52,394 nt of DNA, taken from NCBI GenBank assembly GCA_945889495.1, contig CAMDBU010000018.1, forward strand, positions 1 through 52,394, written 5' to 3'. Made by a program: the position numbers and the translations under genes. The notes below the pieces were generated by a model. That model searched no databases, was not told the DNA's origin, and saw only the letters and a program-made list of their open reading frames with translations. Positions 16,955 to 25,723 of this stretch are shown here, in pieces (within the stretch, counting starts at the first letter, position 1; each line of letters begins with the position of its first letter). The stretch comes from Syntrophobacter sp. SbD2 (GTDB lineage: Bacteria > Desulfobacterota > Binatia > UBA9968).

Positions 16955-17911
16955 ATGCGCAAATGGTTTACCGGCCTGCTCGCCGCGCTAGCGCTCGCCA
17001 GCGGATCGTCGACAGCCCAGGCCCAGCCCACTATCAAAATGATGATTCCGGCCAACCCCGGCGGCGGTTGGGATCAGACCGGGCGCAACTTGGCTCAAGC
17101 GCTGATCAGCGCCAAGCAAGCGGTCGCCGTGCAGTTTGAAAATCGTGGCGGCGCCGGCGGCACCATCGGCTTGGCGCAATTCGTCAACGCCGCCAAAGGC
17201 GATGCCACCGCGATGATGATCGGCGGCATGGTCATGGTCGGCGCGATCTATTTGGAAAACTCGCCGGTCAATTTGAGCATGGTCACGCCGCTGGCTCGAC
17301 TCACCGGCGAATACGAAATCATCGTCGTGCCGTCGAACTCACCGCACAAAACCATGGCGGATCTGGTCAAAGCGTTTAAAGCCAATCCCGGGAGCGTCTC
17401 CTGGGGCGGCGGCTCCGCCGGCGGCACCGATCACATCCTCGCCGGCCTGATCGCCAAGGCCAACGGCGTCGAAGGCAACAAAGTTAATTACGTGCCGTTC
17501 AAAGGCGGCGGCGAAGCGATCGCCGCCATCGTCGGCGGCCATGTCACCGCCGGCGTGTCGGGCATCGGCGAGTTCGCCGAGCAGATCAAGGGCGGCCGCA
17601 TGCGCGCCCTGGCGGTCTCGAGTCCGACCAAGATCGATGGCTTCCCAACGCTGAAGGAGCAAGGCATCGACGTCGAACTGGCCAACTGGCGCGGCGTCTT
17701 CGGCGCCCCCGGCATCAGCGCGGCGGAGCGCGATGGCTTGATCAAAAACCTGCGCGCCGCCACCGAATCGGCGTCCTGGAAAGAAACGTTAAAAAAGCTC
17801 GGCTGGTCGCCAATCTATTTGGCCGGCGACCCCTACAAGAAGTTCATCGACGAGGACACCAAGCGCGTCGCCGGCATCATCGATTCGTTAGGCATCAAGA
17901 ATACCAAATAG
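16955..17911 (+). CDS. tctC: TctC: tripartite tricarboxylate transporter solute-binding protein (Bug family)
   Basis: The 318-residue periplasmic binding protein has a signal peptide ending near 'SSTAQA|QPT'. The TctC/Bug pattern follows: 'IKMMIPANPGGGWDQTGRNLAQAL', 'QFENRGGAGGTIGLAQF', 'VPFKGGGEAIAAIVGGHV', 'GRMRALAVSSPTKIDGFPTLKEQG'. It captures a carboxylate such as citrate or another tricarboxylate for the TctAB permease. The ATG at 16955 has an AGGAGG five bases upstream, and a good promoter lies at 16878. It heads the tctC-tctB-tctA operon; an 81-base gap with a strong hairpin separates it from tctB, a common way to make more binding protein than permease. Confidence 0.9.
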   Translation: MRKWFTGLLAALALASGSSTAQAQPTIKMMIPANPGGGWDQTGRNLAQALISAKQAVAVQFENRGGAGGTIGLAQFVNAAKGDATAMMIGGMVMVGAIYLENSPVNLSMVTPLARLTGEYEIIVVPSNSPHKTMADLVKAFKANPGSVSWGGGSAGGTDHILAGLIAKANGVEGNKVNYVPFKGGGEAIAAIVGGHVTAGVSGIGEFAEQIKGGRMRALAVSSPTKIDGFPTLKEQGIDVELANWRGVFGAPGISAAERDGLIKNLRAATESASWKETLKKLGWSPIYLAGDPYKKFIDEDTKRVAGIIDSLGIKNTK

Positions 17912-17940
17912 CCGCACAACGATTTGTCCCGCCATCCGAG

Positions 17941-17968
17941 GTAGGGGCGAAAAATCTTTCGCCCCTAC
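17941..17968. repeat. REP palindrome between tctC and tctB
   Basis: A perfect 12-base stem, GTAGGGGCGAAA (17941-17952) and TTTCGCCCCTAC (17957-17968) with loop AATC, lies in the tctC-tctB gap. It belongs to the same GTAGGGGC family as the palindrome at 42651. With no T-tract after it, it is more likely an mRNA-stabilizing or REP-type element than a terminator. Confidence 0.7.
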
Positions 17969-17992
17969 GGTCGCGGCACGATCGCACGATCC

Positions 17993-18493
17993 ATGAAAGC
18001 CAAACCCGCGGAACTAACCCTATCCCTGGGCATCTTGGCCCTGGGCATCGCCACCGCCATCGGCACGGCTCAGTTACCCAGAGCCGGCGGCTACGCACGC
18101 ATCGGCCCCAATGTCGCACCAGCGGTCATTGCCGGCGGCTTGATCCTTCTGGGAATTTGGCTGCTCTACGAAACTTTGAGCGGCGGCTGGCGCAATGCCG
18201 TCGCCGACGACCCGGCGGCGCGCGGCGAGCATCGCTTCACCCCCAGTGGATTTATTTGGGTCAGTCTCGGAGTCATCGCCCAGATCTTGTTGATCGATCG
18301 CGGCGGCTTTGTCCTGGCGCAAGCAGTGCTATTCACCGCGGTGGCGCGTGGCTTCGGCAGCGAGAAATTGCCGCGCGATTTCGCCATCGGCGTCATCCTC
18401 AGTCTGTCGATATTTTTGTTTTTCGTGAAATTCTTGAATGTCAATTTACCCGCCGGCTGGTTGAAACCGCTGCTCGGCGGCGCCGGCATCTGA
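17993..18493 (+). CDS. tctB: TctB: small membrane subunit of the tripartite tricarboxylate transporter
   Basis: The 166-residue protein has four hydrophobic segments (about residues 7-27, 42-60, 82-100 and the closely spaced pair near 120-155), as expected for TctB. The opening '[43 protein letters not shown]' region is typical and includes the family's 'GP.-.P' turn. It works with TctA to move the substrate delivered by TctC, driven by an ion gradient. The start codon follows the REP hairpin by 24 bases; the stop is seven bases before tctA. Confidence 0.88.
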   Translation: MKAKPAELTLSLGILALGIATAIGTAQLPRAGGYARIGPNVAPAVIAGGLILLGIWLLYETLSGGWRNAVADDPAARGEHRFTPSGFIWVSLGVIAQILLIDRGGFVLAQAVLFTAVARGFGSEKLPRDFAIGVILSLSIFLFFVKFLNVNLPAGWLKPLLGGAGI

Positions 18494-18500
18494 GGTCATC

Positions 18501-19988
18501 ATGGGTGAAACCTTCGGCCTACTGATGCACGGCTTCAGTATCGCACTGACGCCGCTCAATCTGCTCTGGGGTTTCATCGGCACCATGTTGGGCACCTTCA
18601 TCGGCGTCCTGCCCGGCGTCGGCCCCGCGCTCACTGTCGCCATGCTCATGCCGCTGACGGTGAAACTCGATCCCACCGGCGCGCTGATCATGTTCGCCGG
18701 GATTTACTACGGCGCCATGTACGGCGGCTCGACGACGACGATCTTGCTCAACACGCCAGGCGAATCGGCCTCCATCGCCACCGCCTTGGAAGGCAACATG
18801 ATGGCGAAAAACGGCCGCGCCGGCCCGGCGCTGGCCACCTGCGCCATCGGCTCCTTTGTCGCCGGCACTATCGCAACCATCTTAGTCACGCTGCTGGCGC
18901 CGCTGGTGGTCGAAGTCGCGCTCAAGTTCGGCCCGGCGGAATATTTCGCCCTGATGGTCTTCGCCTTCACCACCGTCGCCGCGGTCATCGGCAGCTCCAC
19001 GGTGCGCGGTTTGACCAGTTTGTTTCTCGGCCTGTTGCTCGGCGTCGTCGGCATCGACAGCCAGACCGGCAAATCGCGCTTCGCCTTCGGTGTGCCCGAA
19101 CTGCTCGACGGCATCGACGTGGTCGTCCTCGCCGTCGGTCTGTTCGCCGTCGGCGAAGCGCTCTACGTCGCCGCCTACGCCAGCCGGCTCGAAGAAAAGA
19201 TGGAACAAATCAAAGGTTCATTATGGATGTCGAAGGAGGATTGGAAACGCTCCTGGCCCGCCTGGCTGCGCGCCACCGCCATCGGTTTTCCCTTCGGCTC
19301 AATCCCAGCCGGCGGCGCCGAGATTCCCACATTTCTTTCTTACGCAGTGGAAAAACGCTTGACGAAATATCCTGAGGAATTCGGCCATGGCGCCATCGAA
19401 GGCGTCGCCGGACCGGAAGCGGCCAACAACGCCTCGGTCACCGGCGCGCTGGTGCCGCTGCTGACCTTGGGAATACCGACCTCGGCCACCGCCGCGGTGC
19501 TACTCAGCGCGTTTCAAAACTACGGCATTTCACCCGGGCCGCTGCTGTTTCAAATGCAGCCGGATTTGGTCTGGGGTCTACTGGCGAGTTTGTATATCGG
19601 CAATGTCATGCTGCTGATTTTGAACTTGCCGCTGGTCGGCATGTGGGTGAAAGTGCTGAGCATCCCGCAACCGCTGCTTTACGCCGGCATTTTAGTCTTC
19701 GCCACCCTGGGCGCCTACAGCCTGCATCAATCGGTGGTGGATTTGATCACGCTCTACGTCTTCGGCTTGCTTGGTTTCGCCATGCGCCGCTGGGATATCC
19801 CGGTCGCGCCAGCGGTGATTGGCCTCATCCTCGGCCCGCTCGCCGAAACCCAAGCCCGCCGCGCCCTGGCGATCAGCCAAGGCGACGCCACGGTGTTTCT
19901 CACCCACCCGATCTCGGCGAGTATCTTAGCGCTGTCGTTTCTTTTGCTGGTCCTGCCATTGCTCTATCGACTGTTACGCCGAAGTTAA
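18501..19988 (+). CDS. tctA: TctA: large membrane subunit of the tripartite tricarboxylate transporter
   Basis: The 495-residue, strongly hydrophobic protein has about 11-12 membrane helices. Family signatures seen are '[23 protein letters not shown]' split around residue 40, '[20 protein letters not shown]', '[19 protein letters not shown]', '[19 protein letters not shown]', '[19 protein letters not shown]' and '[19 protein letters not shown]'. It forms the transport channel with TctB. It completes the only full transporter in the window; the many other binding proteins have no permease here. Confidence 0.92.
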   Translation: MGETFGLLMHGFSIALTPLNLLWGFIGTMLGTFIGVLPGVGPALTVAMLMPLTVKLDPTGALIMFAGIYYGAMYGGSTTTILLNTPGESASIATALEGNMMAKNGRAGPALATCAIGSFVAGTIATILVTLLAPLVVEVALKFGPAEYFALMVFAFTTVAAVIGSSTVRGLTSLFLGLLLGVVGIDSQTGKSRFAFGVPELLDGIDVVVLAVGLFAVGEALYVAAYASRLEEKMEQIKGSLWMSKEDWKRSWPAWLRATAIGFPFGSIPAGGAEIPTFLSYAVEKRLTKYPEEFGHGAIEGVAGPEAANNASVTGALVPLLTLGIPTSATAAVLLSAFQNYGISPGPLLFQMQPDLVWGLLASLYIGNVMLLILNLPLVGMWVKVLSIPQPLLYAGILVFATLGAYSLHQSVVDLITLYVFGLLGFAMRRWDIPVAPAVIGLILGPLAETQARRALAISQGDATVFLTHPISASILALSFLLLVLPLLYRLLRRS

Positions 19989-20061
19989 CCAACGCATTGA
20001 CCGAATCCGAAAACGATTGGAAGACATCATCGACCGTGCGTGGCTAAAATCGGGCCAGCGG

Positions 20062-20170
20062 CTCAAAAAGATTCAGCTACGAGGCGCGCGAAGAATCTAC
20101 GAGCGGAGGCGTACTCCTGTACGTCGACGCGAGTAGATCGAGCGCAACGAAGTAGATGAGTCTTTTTCAG
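20062..20170. repeat. Intergenic element with GTAC hairpin and complementary ends
   Basis: The stretch between tctA and the Lrp-like gene has complementary ends, CTCAAAAAGATTCAG (about 20062) and GAGTCTTTTTCAG (20158-20170). In the middle is a small perfect hairpin CGTAC-TCCT-GTACG (20110-20123). It also has the related phrases GAATCTACGAGCG and GTAGATCGAGCGCAACG. It looks like a dispersed non-coding repeat; a related tail (CAGCAGCCTGCTGAG) is at about 4299. No gene seen. Confidence 0.5.
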
Positions 20171-20177
20171 TCGCTGG

Positions 20178-20462
20178 CTACGGATTTTCCATGCCGATGG
20201 AAAACATTCTTTCGAGATCATGGCGAGAGTAGACGCGGAAGGCGATCAGCGTTTCCGAACTAGTAATGCCGGGCACGGCGCGAATCCGTTCGGTGACCAC
20301 CTTAGCCAACTGATCGTTGTCGCTGGCGCGCACGATCGCCGCCAAGTCATAACGGCCGGCCACCGAATAAACTTCGGTGACGCCATCGAGATCGGCAAGC
20401 GTCTCGGCAACTTTGTTAGTTTTATCCCGTTCGGTGTTCAAGAGGACGATAGCAGACAGCAT
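20178..20462 (-). CDS. Stand-alone Lrp/AsnC ligand-binding (RAM) domain protein
   Basis: The 94-residue protein consists only of the alpha/beta RAM domain of Lrp/AsnC regulators ('MLSAIVLLNTERDKTNKVAETLADLDGV', 'EVYSVAGRYDLAAIVRAS', 'VPGITSSETLIAFRVYSRHDLE'). It lacks the helix-turn-helix. Such proteins form ring-like oligomers that bind amino acids and can modulate partner Lrp proteins. The start at 20462 has AAGGAG seven bases upstream; a longer form from 20483 is less likely. It is transcribed divergently from the NMT1-type binding protein at 20575. Confidence 0.85.
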   Translation of the reverse strand: MLSAIVLLNTERDKTNKVAETLADLDGVTEVYSVAGRYDLAAIVRASDNDQLAKVVTERIRAVPGITSSETLIAFRVYSRHDLERMFSIGMENP

Positions 20463-20520
20463 AGATGGTCTCCTTCTGGGCAAACACTAACCGACCCACC
20501 GCACCGACGTCAACGCCGCC

Positions 20521-20549
20521 TTGACCCAAACGGAATCCTTCTCTACTAT
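20521..20549 (+). promoter_or_regulatory. Sigma-70-type promoter for the binding-protein gene at 20575
   Basis: TTGACC (20521-20526), 17 bases, TACTAT (20544-20549): a good housekeeping promoter 25 bases ahead of the GTG start at 20575. Transcription would begin about 20556, leaving room for the GGAGG at 20561-20565. Confidence 0.55.
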
Positions 20550-20574
20550 CGTCGCCAACCGGAGGATAAAAATT

Positions 20575-21558
20575 GTGATCAAGTTTTTCCCCTTTGTGCT
20601 CTTTGCGTTCTTTGCGGCCATTCCCAATCTCCGAGCCCAAGAGAAGCTCACGGTCTCCTACAGCTCCATCGACGCACCGAGCGCCAACTGGTACATCGCC
20701 CAGGAAAAGGGCTTGTACAAGAAACATGGCCTCGACGTCGAATCGATCTTCATCCCGGCGTCCTCCACCAACGTCGCCGTGCTGGTCGCCGGGCAACTGA
20801 AATTCGGCAACGGCACCGGCGGCACCATCGCCAGCGCCGCGGTCAGCGGCGCGCCGCTGGTGGCGGTCGCCTGCTTCATGAACACGCTGCCCTACGAACT
20901 GGTGGTGCAAGACTCGATCAAAACCAAGGAGCAGTTGAAAGGCAAAAGCATCGGCATCAGCCGCATCGGCAGCTCGTCGGATGTCATCGCCAGGGTGTTT
21001 CTCCGCAATCTCGGCTTGGAGCCGGACAAGGACGTGGCGATTATCCAGGTCGGCGGCGCCGGCGAACGCGCCGCGGCCTTTCGCACCGGCCGCATCGCCG
21101 CCTTTCCCGCGCCGCCGGGAGTTTTGCATCTGAGCAAGGGCATGCCACAGCGGGTGTTGATCAGCAGCGCTGACTTTCAGAAGCCCTATCCGTTCCCCTA
21201 CATCTGCGGCACAACGACGAAAGCTTACTTGGCCGCCAATCGAGCGACGGTAAAACGACTGACCATGGCGCTCAGCGAAGGGGCGCATTTCTTCAAGACG
21301 CGGAAAGAGGAGAGTAAACAGATCCTGGCCAAATACTCGCGCCAAAACGACCCCGCATACCTGGAAGCCGCCTGGGAAATCAACGCTAAACTATTTGATC
21401 GCGTCCCCTGGGTCACCCGCGAAGGCATGGACATTCAACTCAAAGACGCGCTGACCAAGAAACCCAGCTCGACCGTCAAAGTCGACGACATCGTCGACGA
21501 CACCATCGTCGCGGAGCTGGAAAAGGAAGGTTTCTTCGACCGGCTATATAAGCCGTAG
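20575..21558 (+). CDS. NMT1/SsuA-type ABC solute-binding protein
   Basis: The 327-residue protein has a signal peptide (MIKFFPFVLFAFFAAIPNLRAQ) and then the NMT1/THI5/SsuA fold: 'NWYIAQEKGLYKKHGLDVESIFI', 'AVLVAGQLKFGNGTGG', 'LKGKSIGISRIGSSSDVI', and the C-terminal 'VAELEKEGFFDRLY'. Relatives bind sulfonates, nitrate, taurine or pyrimidine precursors. The GTG start has GGAGG nine bases upstream. The codons for the hydrophobic core contain the intergenic CTTTGCG repeat; 20601-20620 is identical to 20 bases of the non-coding repeat at 25635. No permease or ATPase nearby. Ligand unknown. Confidence 0.82.
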   Translation: MIKFFPFVLFAFFAAIPNLRAQEKLTVSYSSIDAPSANWYIAQEKGLYKKHGLDVESIFIPASSTNVAVLVAGQLKFGNGTGGTIASAAVSGAPLVAVACFMNTLPYELVVQDSIKTKEQLKGKSIGISRIGSSSDVIARVFLRNLGLEPDKDVAIIQVGGAGERAAAFRTGRIAAFPAPPGVLHLSKGMPQRVLISSADFQKPYPFPYICGTTTKAYLAANRATVKRLTMALSEGAHFFKTRKEESKQILAKYSRQNDPAYLEAAWEINAKLFDRVPWVTREGMDIQLKDALTKKPSSTVKVDDIVDDTIVAELEKEGFFDRLYKP

Positions 21559-21658
21559 GAGTGTAGAGTTTCGGGTCTAGCGTCTTGAGTCTGGCGTCGC
21601 CCGTGCCGCGACGGTTTGAACGTTTTGAACAGCTTGATCGTTCTGAATGCGTTCAGCC

Positions 21659-22699
21659 TTAGCGCCACAACTGCTCGAAGAACCCCGACCGTTTGACCTC
21701 GTCGACATAGCGGTTGTCGTAGTACGCCGTCACCGGCGTCGCGGCGGCGGCTTTGGCGTCGACCAAATTGCTCGCGACCATCTGCTTGGTCATGGCCCGC
21801 AGCGCCGCTTCGGGCGTGAAGCCCTCTTTGGCGTAGTTCTCGGTGGCGAAGCGGTAAAGGTCCTCGGCGATGTCGGCTTCCTTCATCGGCATCCACTTGG
21901 CCATGATTTTCTTGGTGCCATCGCGGTTAGTTTGGATGTATTTGATCGATTCCGCCGTGAGCTTGATCACCCGGTGCACCATGTCACGGTCCTTCTCCGC
22001 CACCGCGCGGCGCGCGACGATGCCGTTGGTGATGAACTCGGTGAACTTGGTGAGATCGTTGGGCGAGTAAAGTTCGTTGTAGCCCTGTTTCTTCAACTGA
22101 AAGTTATAGGGCGGCGAAAACACCGCGCCGTCCACCGAGCCGCGCAGGAGCCCCGTGTACGCCTCCGGCTGCCCGCCCATCTGTAAGATCGTCACGTTCT
22201 TGATGCCATGGCCGTCCAGCGCCGTCTGCAAAGCGAAATGGGTCACGGTGCCCAAGCGGCTCACGCCGATCTTCCGACCCGCCATATCTTCCGGCCGTTT
22301 GATCTCCGGCTTGACCATGATCGATTGGGTGAAGCGCGGCACCATGGAGGTGATGTGAATGATGTCGCCGCCGCGCAAGATGTTGGATATGATCCCCGGT
22401 CCACCGGAGCCGGCGAAATCCGCCGCGCCCGACAACATCGACTGAAACAGCGCCGACGACGCGCCTATGAACACCGGATCGAAGTCGATGCCATACTTCT
22501 CCCCGATGCGCGCCTCCTTAGCGACAAACCAAGGCAAGCAGTTGACCCCGATGGGCGAGAACGGAAACGGAACTTTTCTGAGCGCCTGCCCCCAGGCGGG
22601 CGCCAGGCAATTGATTTGCAGAGCGATTAGGAAAATCGCGCAGCCAAACCTGCATTGCCAAGCCGGACGAGAAGTCGGAACCCGAAACGAGCGTTGCAT
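21659..22699 (-). CDS. NMT1/SsuA-type ABC solute-binding protein
   Basis: The 346-residue secreted protein has a signal region 'CAIFLIALQINCLAPAWGQA', then 'PWFVAKEARIGEKYGIDFDPVFIG', 'LFQSMLSGAADFAGSGG', 'RPEDMAGRKIGVSRLGT', 'LLRGSVDGAVFSPPYNF' and C-terminal 'YVDEVKRSGFFEQLW'. The start at 22699 is supported by AGGAGGG before the ATG. It converges with the gene at 20575; the 100 bases between hold low-complexity GTTTGAACG repeats. It shares only the fold with its neighbour, so it probably has a different ligand. Confidence 0.82.
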   Translation of the reverse strand: MQRSFRVPTSRPAWQCRFGCAIFLIALQINCLAPAWGQALRKVPFPFSPIGVNCLPWFVAKEARIGEKYGIDFDPVFIGASSALFQSMLSGAADFAGSGGPGIISNILRGGDIIHITSMVPRFTQSIMVKPEIKRPEDMAGRKIGVSRLGTVTHFALQTALDGHGIKNVTILQMGGQPEAYTGLLRGSVDGAVFSPPYNFQLKKQGYNELYSPNDLTKFTEFITNGIVARRAVAEKDRDMVHRVIKLTAESIKYIQTNRDGTKKIMAKWMPMKEADIAEDLYRFATENYAKEGFTPEAALRAMTKQMVASNLVDAKAAAATPVTAYYDNRYVDEVKRSGFFEQLWR

Positions 22700-22875
22700 C
22701 TCGAACCCTCCTTTACTTCACCGCATGATCGCTTTAGTACGCTTCAACCTCCACTGTCAATGCAGTCTCATCTGGTGAATAACGAACATGCTGCTATGAC
22801 TTTGGCGCGATTCCGTTCATGGTTCGAGAACCTCACCACGAACGGAATTGCTATTTGGTGGGAACAAGCGCTCCC

Positions 22876-22906
22876 CGTTCGTCCTGAGGCTCTCGAAGGG
22901 CGAACG
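22876..22906. repeat. CGTTCGTCCTGAGG...TCGAAGGGCGAACG repeat
   Basis: The element has complementary ends (CGTTCG...CGAACG) around CCTGAGGCTCTCGAAGG, the palindromic form of the TCGAAGG family. The rest of 22700-22959, between the binding protein and dienelactone hydrolase genes, holds further low-complexity sequence (CCTCACCACGAACGG) and no supported gene. Confidence 0.5.
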
Positions 22907-22959
22907 CCTATTGCGACGCGGTCGCTTTCGGCACGGAAAACGAGATTGCACCGTCTGCG

Positions 22960-23667
22960 CTAAATCCCCTTCAGCTCTTTCCTGAAAAACCCAAACGTCC
23001 GCGGCCACGATGCTGCCGCCGCATGCTCCCGATAACCCGGCGAACCGAAGTTGGCGAAGGCATGGGCCGCGTTGGCGTAGGAATAAAATTCATGGGCTTT
23101 GCCGAGCCGGGTCATTTCCGCATCGAGCTTACTCATATCCGCCGGTGAGGGATTTTTATCGTCCTCGCCGAAGTGGCCCATGATCGGGCAGTGAATCTGC
23201 GCCGTGCGCTCGAAGGGCGACGGCCCAACGCCCCAGGCGTGAAACGTATCGCCGCCGTAATACATGACGCCGGCTTTGATATCGGCGTTGACCGCCGACA
23301 TCAGATATACCGCGCGCCCGCCCATGCAGAAACCGACAATGCCGATGCGCGCCGGGTCGACAGCGGGATGGGACTTGAGATGAGCCACGGTGGCATTGAC
23401 GTCGGCGATCACGGTAGCGTCGGTCAAGCGCATGCGCCGGGTCGGCGCGTCGTCTTTACAGTCGGGCGGATCGCGGTGATACAAATCCGGCGCCGCGCCG
23501 ACGAACCCTTCGCTGGCCACCAATCGCGCGAACTGGAGAAAGTCATCGACGCCCGTCTGGCCTTGAACGATGACGATGGCTGGAACTTTGGCCGAACTTT
23601 CCGGGGCGCTGACATAGGTGCGCATGTTCGCCCCGTCGACTTTAACGTTTTCCCAAGACGAACCCAT
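22960..23667 (-). CDS. Dienelactone hydrolase family protein
   Basis: The 235-residue alpha/beta hydrolase has the Cys nucleophile of the dienelactone hydrolase family (G112-F-C114-M-G-G), acid D169 or D170 in 'GHFGEDDKNPS' and H202 in 'ANAAHAFAN'. 'PAIVIVQGQTGVDD' forms the oxyanion side and 'GFVGAAPDLYHRDPP' is a family signature. Known members hydrolyse dienelactones in the modified ortho-cleavage pathway of halogenated catechols, but many relatives act on other esters. It is followed after 13 bases by the stop of the signal peptidase gene on the same strand. Role inferred as catabolic. Confidence 0.87.
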   Translation of the reverse strand: MGSSWENVKVDGANMRTYVSAPESSAKVPAIVIVQGQTGVDDFLQFARLVASEGFVGAAPDLYHRDPPDCKDDAPTRRMRLTDATVIADVNATVAHLKSHPAVDPARIGIVGFCMGGRAVYLMSAVNADIKAGVMYYGGDTFHAWGVGPSPFERTAQIHCPIMGHFGEDDKNPSPADMSKLDAEMTRLGKAHEFYSYANAAHAFANFGSPGYREHAAAASWPRTFGFFRKELKGI

Positions 23668-23680
23668 GGTTCACCTCGTT

Positions 23681-24505
23681 TCAGTGAATTCTAGTTCCAA
23701 TTCGAGACTTATCTCGAGCCCAGTAAATGTAGAGTACTTTGCCCTTGATCTTGTCAGCAGACACTGGAGCAAAAAACCGACTGTCGTAACTCATGTCGCG
23801 ATTGTCGCCTATCATAAAATACCTATCTGCTGGCACCACAGTCGGAAGTAAGTTGTCGCCCGGTACATCTGAACTCGTGCCCTCAAATATTGCCCAATCT
23901 TTCTCCAGCAGCCGACCATTGATAAAGACTTTCTTCTGTTTAATTTCAATCGTTTCATCGGGCAAGCCAATCACACGTTTGACCATCATTTTGGACGGGT
24001 CATCGGGATAGATAAATACAACAACGTCGCCCCGTCGTGGCGTTGCAGACCGGTACGCTGTTAAATCGACGACGACATGATCGTCGATCTGGAGAATTGG
24101 AAGCATCGTACTGGATGGAATTCTGTACGCCTTTGTCGGCTTCGGAAAAACATATTCCATCAACGGAAGAACTAACAAAAGATGCAAGGCCGCGATGCCG
24201 GCATAGACATAGCCTCGGTTATACTTTCGAAGTTCATACATACGCAGCTTTTGGGCATGTATCCACGCGTCTACGATCACTGCGATCATGATTAGAACGT
24301 CAACGATAACGAGGACTAATATCCCAAGGGGACTGAACCCAAGTGGAGTTAATGAAATGATTAGAAAGGCGGCAAGTGCGAGAAGATAAATAATAATCGA
24401 CCGTCGGGTTTGACCGTTGTACAGCTGTCCAAGGCCGGGGGCGCCAAAAGTCGCAAGTGCGGCAAGCCACGGCTTTCTAGGGTGTAGACAATCCGTTGCA
24501 CTCAT
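23681..24505 (-). CDS. lepB: Signal peptidase I-like protein with Thr at the nucleophile position
   Basis: The 274-residue protein has an N-terminal membrane part with 'KPWLAALATFGAPGLGQLYNGQ' and three hydrophobic segments (about 36-52, 58-80, 100-118). The S26 catalytic domain follows. Box B reads I129-P-S-S-T133-M-L-P, where a Ser normally precedes Met; the codon is ACG. The general-base Lys is K176 in 'MMVKRVIGLP', and box E 'GDNRDMSYDSR' is intact. It would cleave signal peptides at the outer face of the inner membrane if Thr can serve as nucleophile. Start MSATDC at 24505 is two bases from the upstream binding-protein stop, so coupled expression is likely. Confidence 0.83.
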   Translation of the reverse strand: MSATDCLHPRKPWLAALATFGAPGLGQLYNGQTRRSIIIYLLALAAFLIISLTPLGFSPLGILVLVIVDVLIMIAVIVDAWIHAQKLRMYELRKYNRGYVYAGIAALHLLLVLPLMEYVFPKPTKAYRIPSSTMLPILQIDDHVVVDLTAYRSATPRRGDVVVFIYPDDPSKMMVKRVIGLPDETIEIKQKKVFINGRLLEKDWAIFEGTSSDVPGDNLLPTVVPADRYFMIGDNRDMSYDSRFFAPVSADKIKGKVLYIYWARDKSRIGTRIH

Positions 24506-24507
24506 TT

Positions 24508-25539
24508 TTACTTCCCCAGCACTTTTTTCAACCGCTCGATGATCTCTGGCTTCTGCGCCATCATCTCTTTGGCCAACGCGTCCATCTCTTCACCGGGCGT
24601 GTATTCGGCGTCGAGTTTCTTGCTTTTCACCTCGTCAAGGAACGCGGTGTCCTTCAAGGTTTTCTGGAACGCTTCGCGCAGCGCCTTGATCTGCTCGGGA
24701 CGGACGCCGGGCGGCGCCATGAACGGGCGCTGAAAGATTTCCGACGCGGTGATCAGCATCGCCAAGCGCCGGCCGACTTCCGGTGTCTTATGTTTGTCCA
24801 TCAGCTCGCCCAGCGACGGCACATCGGGCAGGCGGCTATCGCGCTTGGCGCCCAGCTGAATCAGCGCGCGAACGAAACTTGTCTTGCGCCAGGTGTGAAA
24901 CGGCTCGCGGCCGAAGAACGCGGTCAGGCTAAACGCCCGGCATTGGATCTCGCCGCGCTCCACCGCCAGGTCGATTTCGTTGCCGCCTTTGTAGCCGGCC
25001 ACCAAGGTAAATTTCGCGCCGATGGTTTCTTCCAACAGTCGCGGCACCGTGTAGCCGGTGGTCCCGGTACCGGTGGCACCGCACTTGGGCGGCTCCTTGG
25101 CATTGCGCACGTCCTCGATGTTTTTAAACGGCGCGTCGCTGCGCATGTAGAGCAAGTCGGTGGTGCGCGACGCATTGCCGAGCCAGATGAACTTCGCCCA
25201 GTCGAATTTGATTTCCGGCCGGCCGACCAATTGGTCGATGTAAAGATTGGGATTGGGCGCAAGCAACGTCAGTCCGTCGGGCTTGGCGACGCTGTAAACG
25301 AAATTCGCCGCGACGATATGGCCCGCCCCGGTCATGTTCTGCACCAGAATATTCGGCGTGCCCGGAACATGCTTGGCCATATGCGTCGCCACCATGCGCG
25401 CATAGATGTCGTAGAGATCGCCGGTCTGACTGCCGGTGACGATGGTGATGGTCTTACCTTGGTAGAACGGGGTCTGAGCCGCGACGGGGGGAACTAACCC
25501 ATTCGCAATGAACAACACAATTAGCAATTCCCTACGCAT
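24508..25539 (-). CDS. Tripartite-type (TctC-like, divergent) solute-binding protein
   Basis: The 343-residue protein has a signal peptide ending 'PPVAAQ'. It belongs to a divergent TctC-like group with the pattern 'TPFYQGKTITIVTGSQTGDLYD', 'HVPGTPNILVQNMTGAGHIVAANF', 'YSVAKPDGLTL', 'GYKGGNEIDLAVERGEIQCRA', and a C-terminal 'LAKEMMAQKPEIIERLKKVLGK'. At least four clear paralogs are in the window (32781, 41472, 43851, 51999). None has TctA/TctB beside it. The conserved 'AVERGE.QCRA' segment includes a Cys not expected in classical TctC. It is coupled to the signal peptidase gene. Ligand unknown, probably a carboxylic acid. Confidence 0.8.
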   Translation of the reverse strand: MRRELLIVLFIANGLVPPVAAQTPFYQGKTITIVTGSQTGDLYDIYARMVATHMAKHVPGTPNILVQNMTGAGHIVAANFVYSVAKPDGLTLLAPNPNLYIDQLVGRPEIKFDWAKFIWLGNASRTTDLLYMRSDAPFKNIEDVRNAKEPPKCGATGTGTTGYTVPRLLEETIGAKFTLVAGYKGGNEIDLAVERGEIQCRAFSLTAFFGREPFHTWRKTSFVRALIQLGAKRDSRLPDVPSLGELMDKHKTPEVGRRLAMLITASEIFQRPFMAPPGVRPEQIKALREAFQKTLKDTAFLDEVKSKKLDAEYTPGEEMDALAKEMMAQKPEIIERLKKVLGK

Positions 25540-25580
25540 TCGATCTCCTCAAAAAAAATCCCCCAACCGCGCGCCCCACC

Positions 25581-25654
25581 GGGCGTATGCCATACGCCCC
25601 TACCTCGGATTTGCTGACTGAATTATTTTGAGTCCTTTGCGTTCTTTGCGGCCA
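25581..25654. repeat. GGGCGTATG palindrome plus CTTTGCG repeat
   Basis: Perfect stem GGGCGTATG/CATACGCCC (25581-25599) followed by CCTACCTCGG, then the CTTTGCG element 25634-25654. More of the same type (CTTTGTGCTCTTTGTGG) is at about 25687-25705. These fill the whole gap between the binding protein and the amidohydrolase (25540-25723). Twenty bases (25635-25654) match the signal-peptide codons at 20601-20620 exactly. Confidence 0.6.
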
Positions 25655-25723
25655 ACGATCCGAATCCGAAATCTCTTCCTATGTGAACTTTGTGCTCTTT
25701 GTGGTTAATTTCCGATTCCTGAC

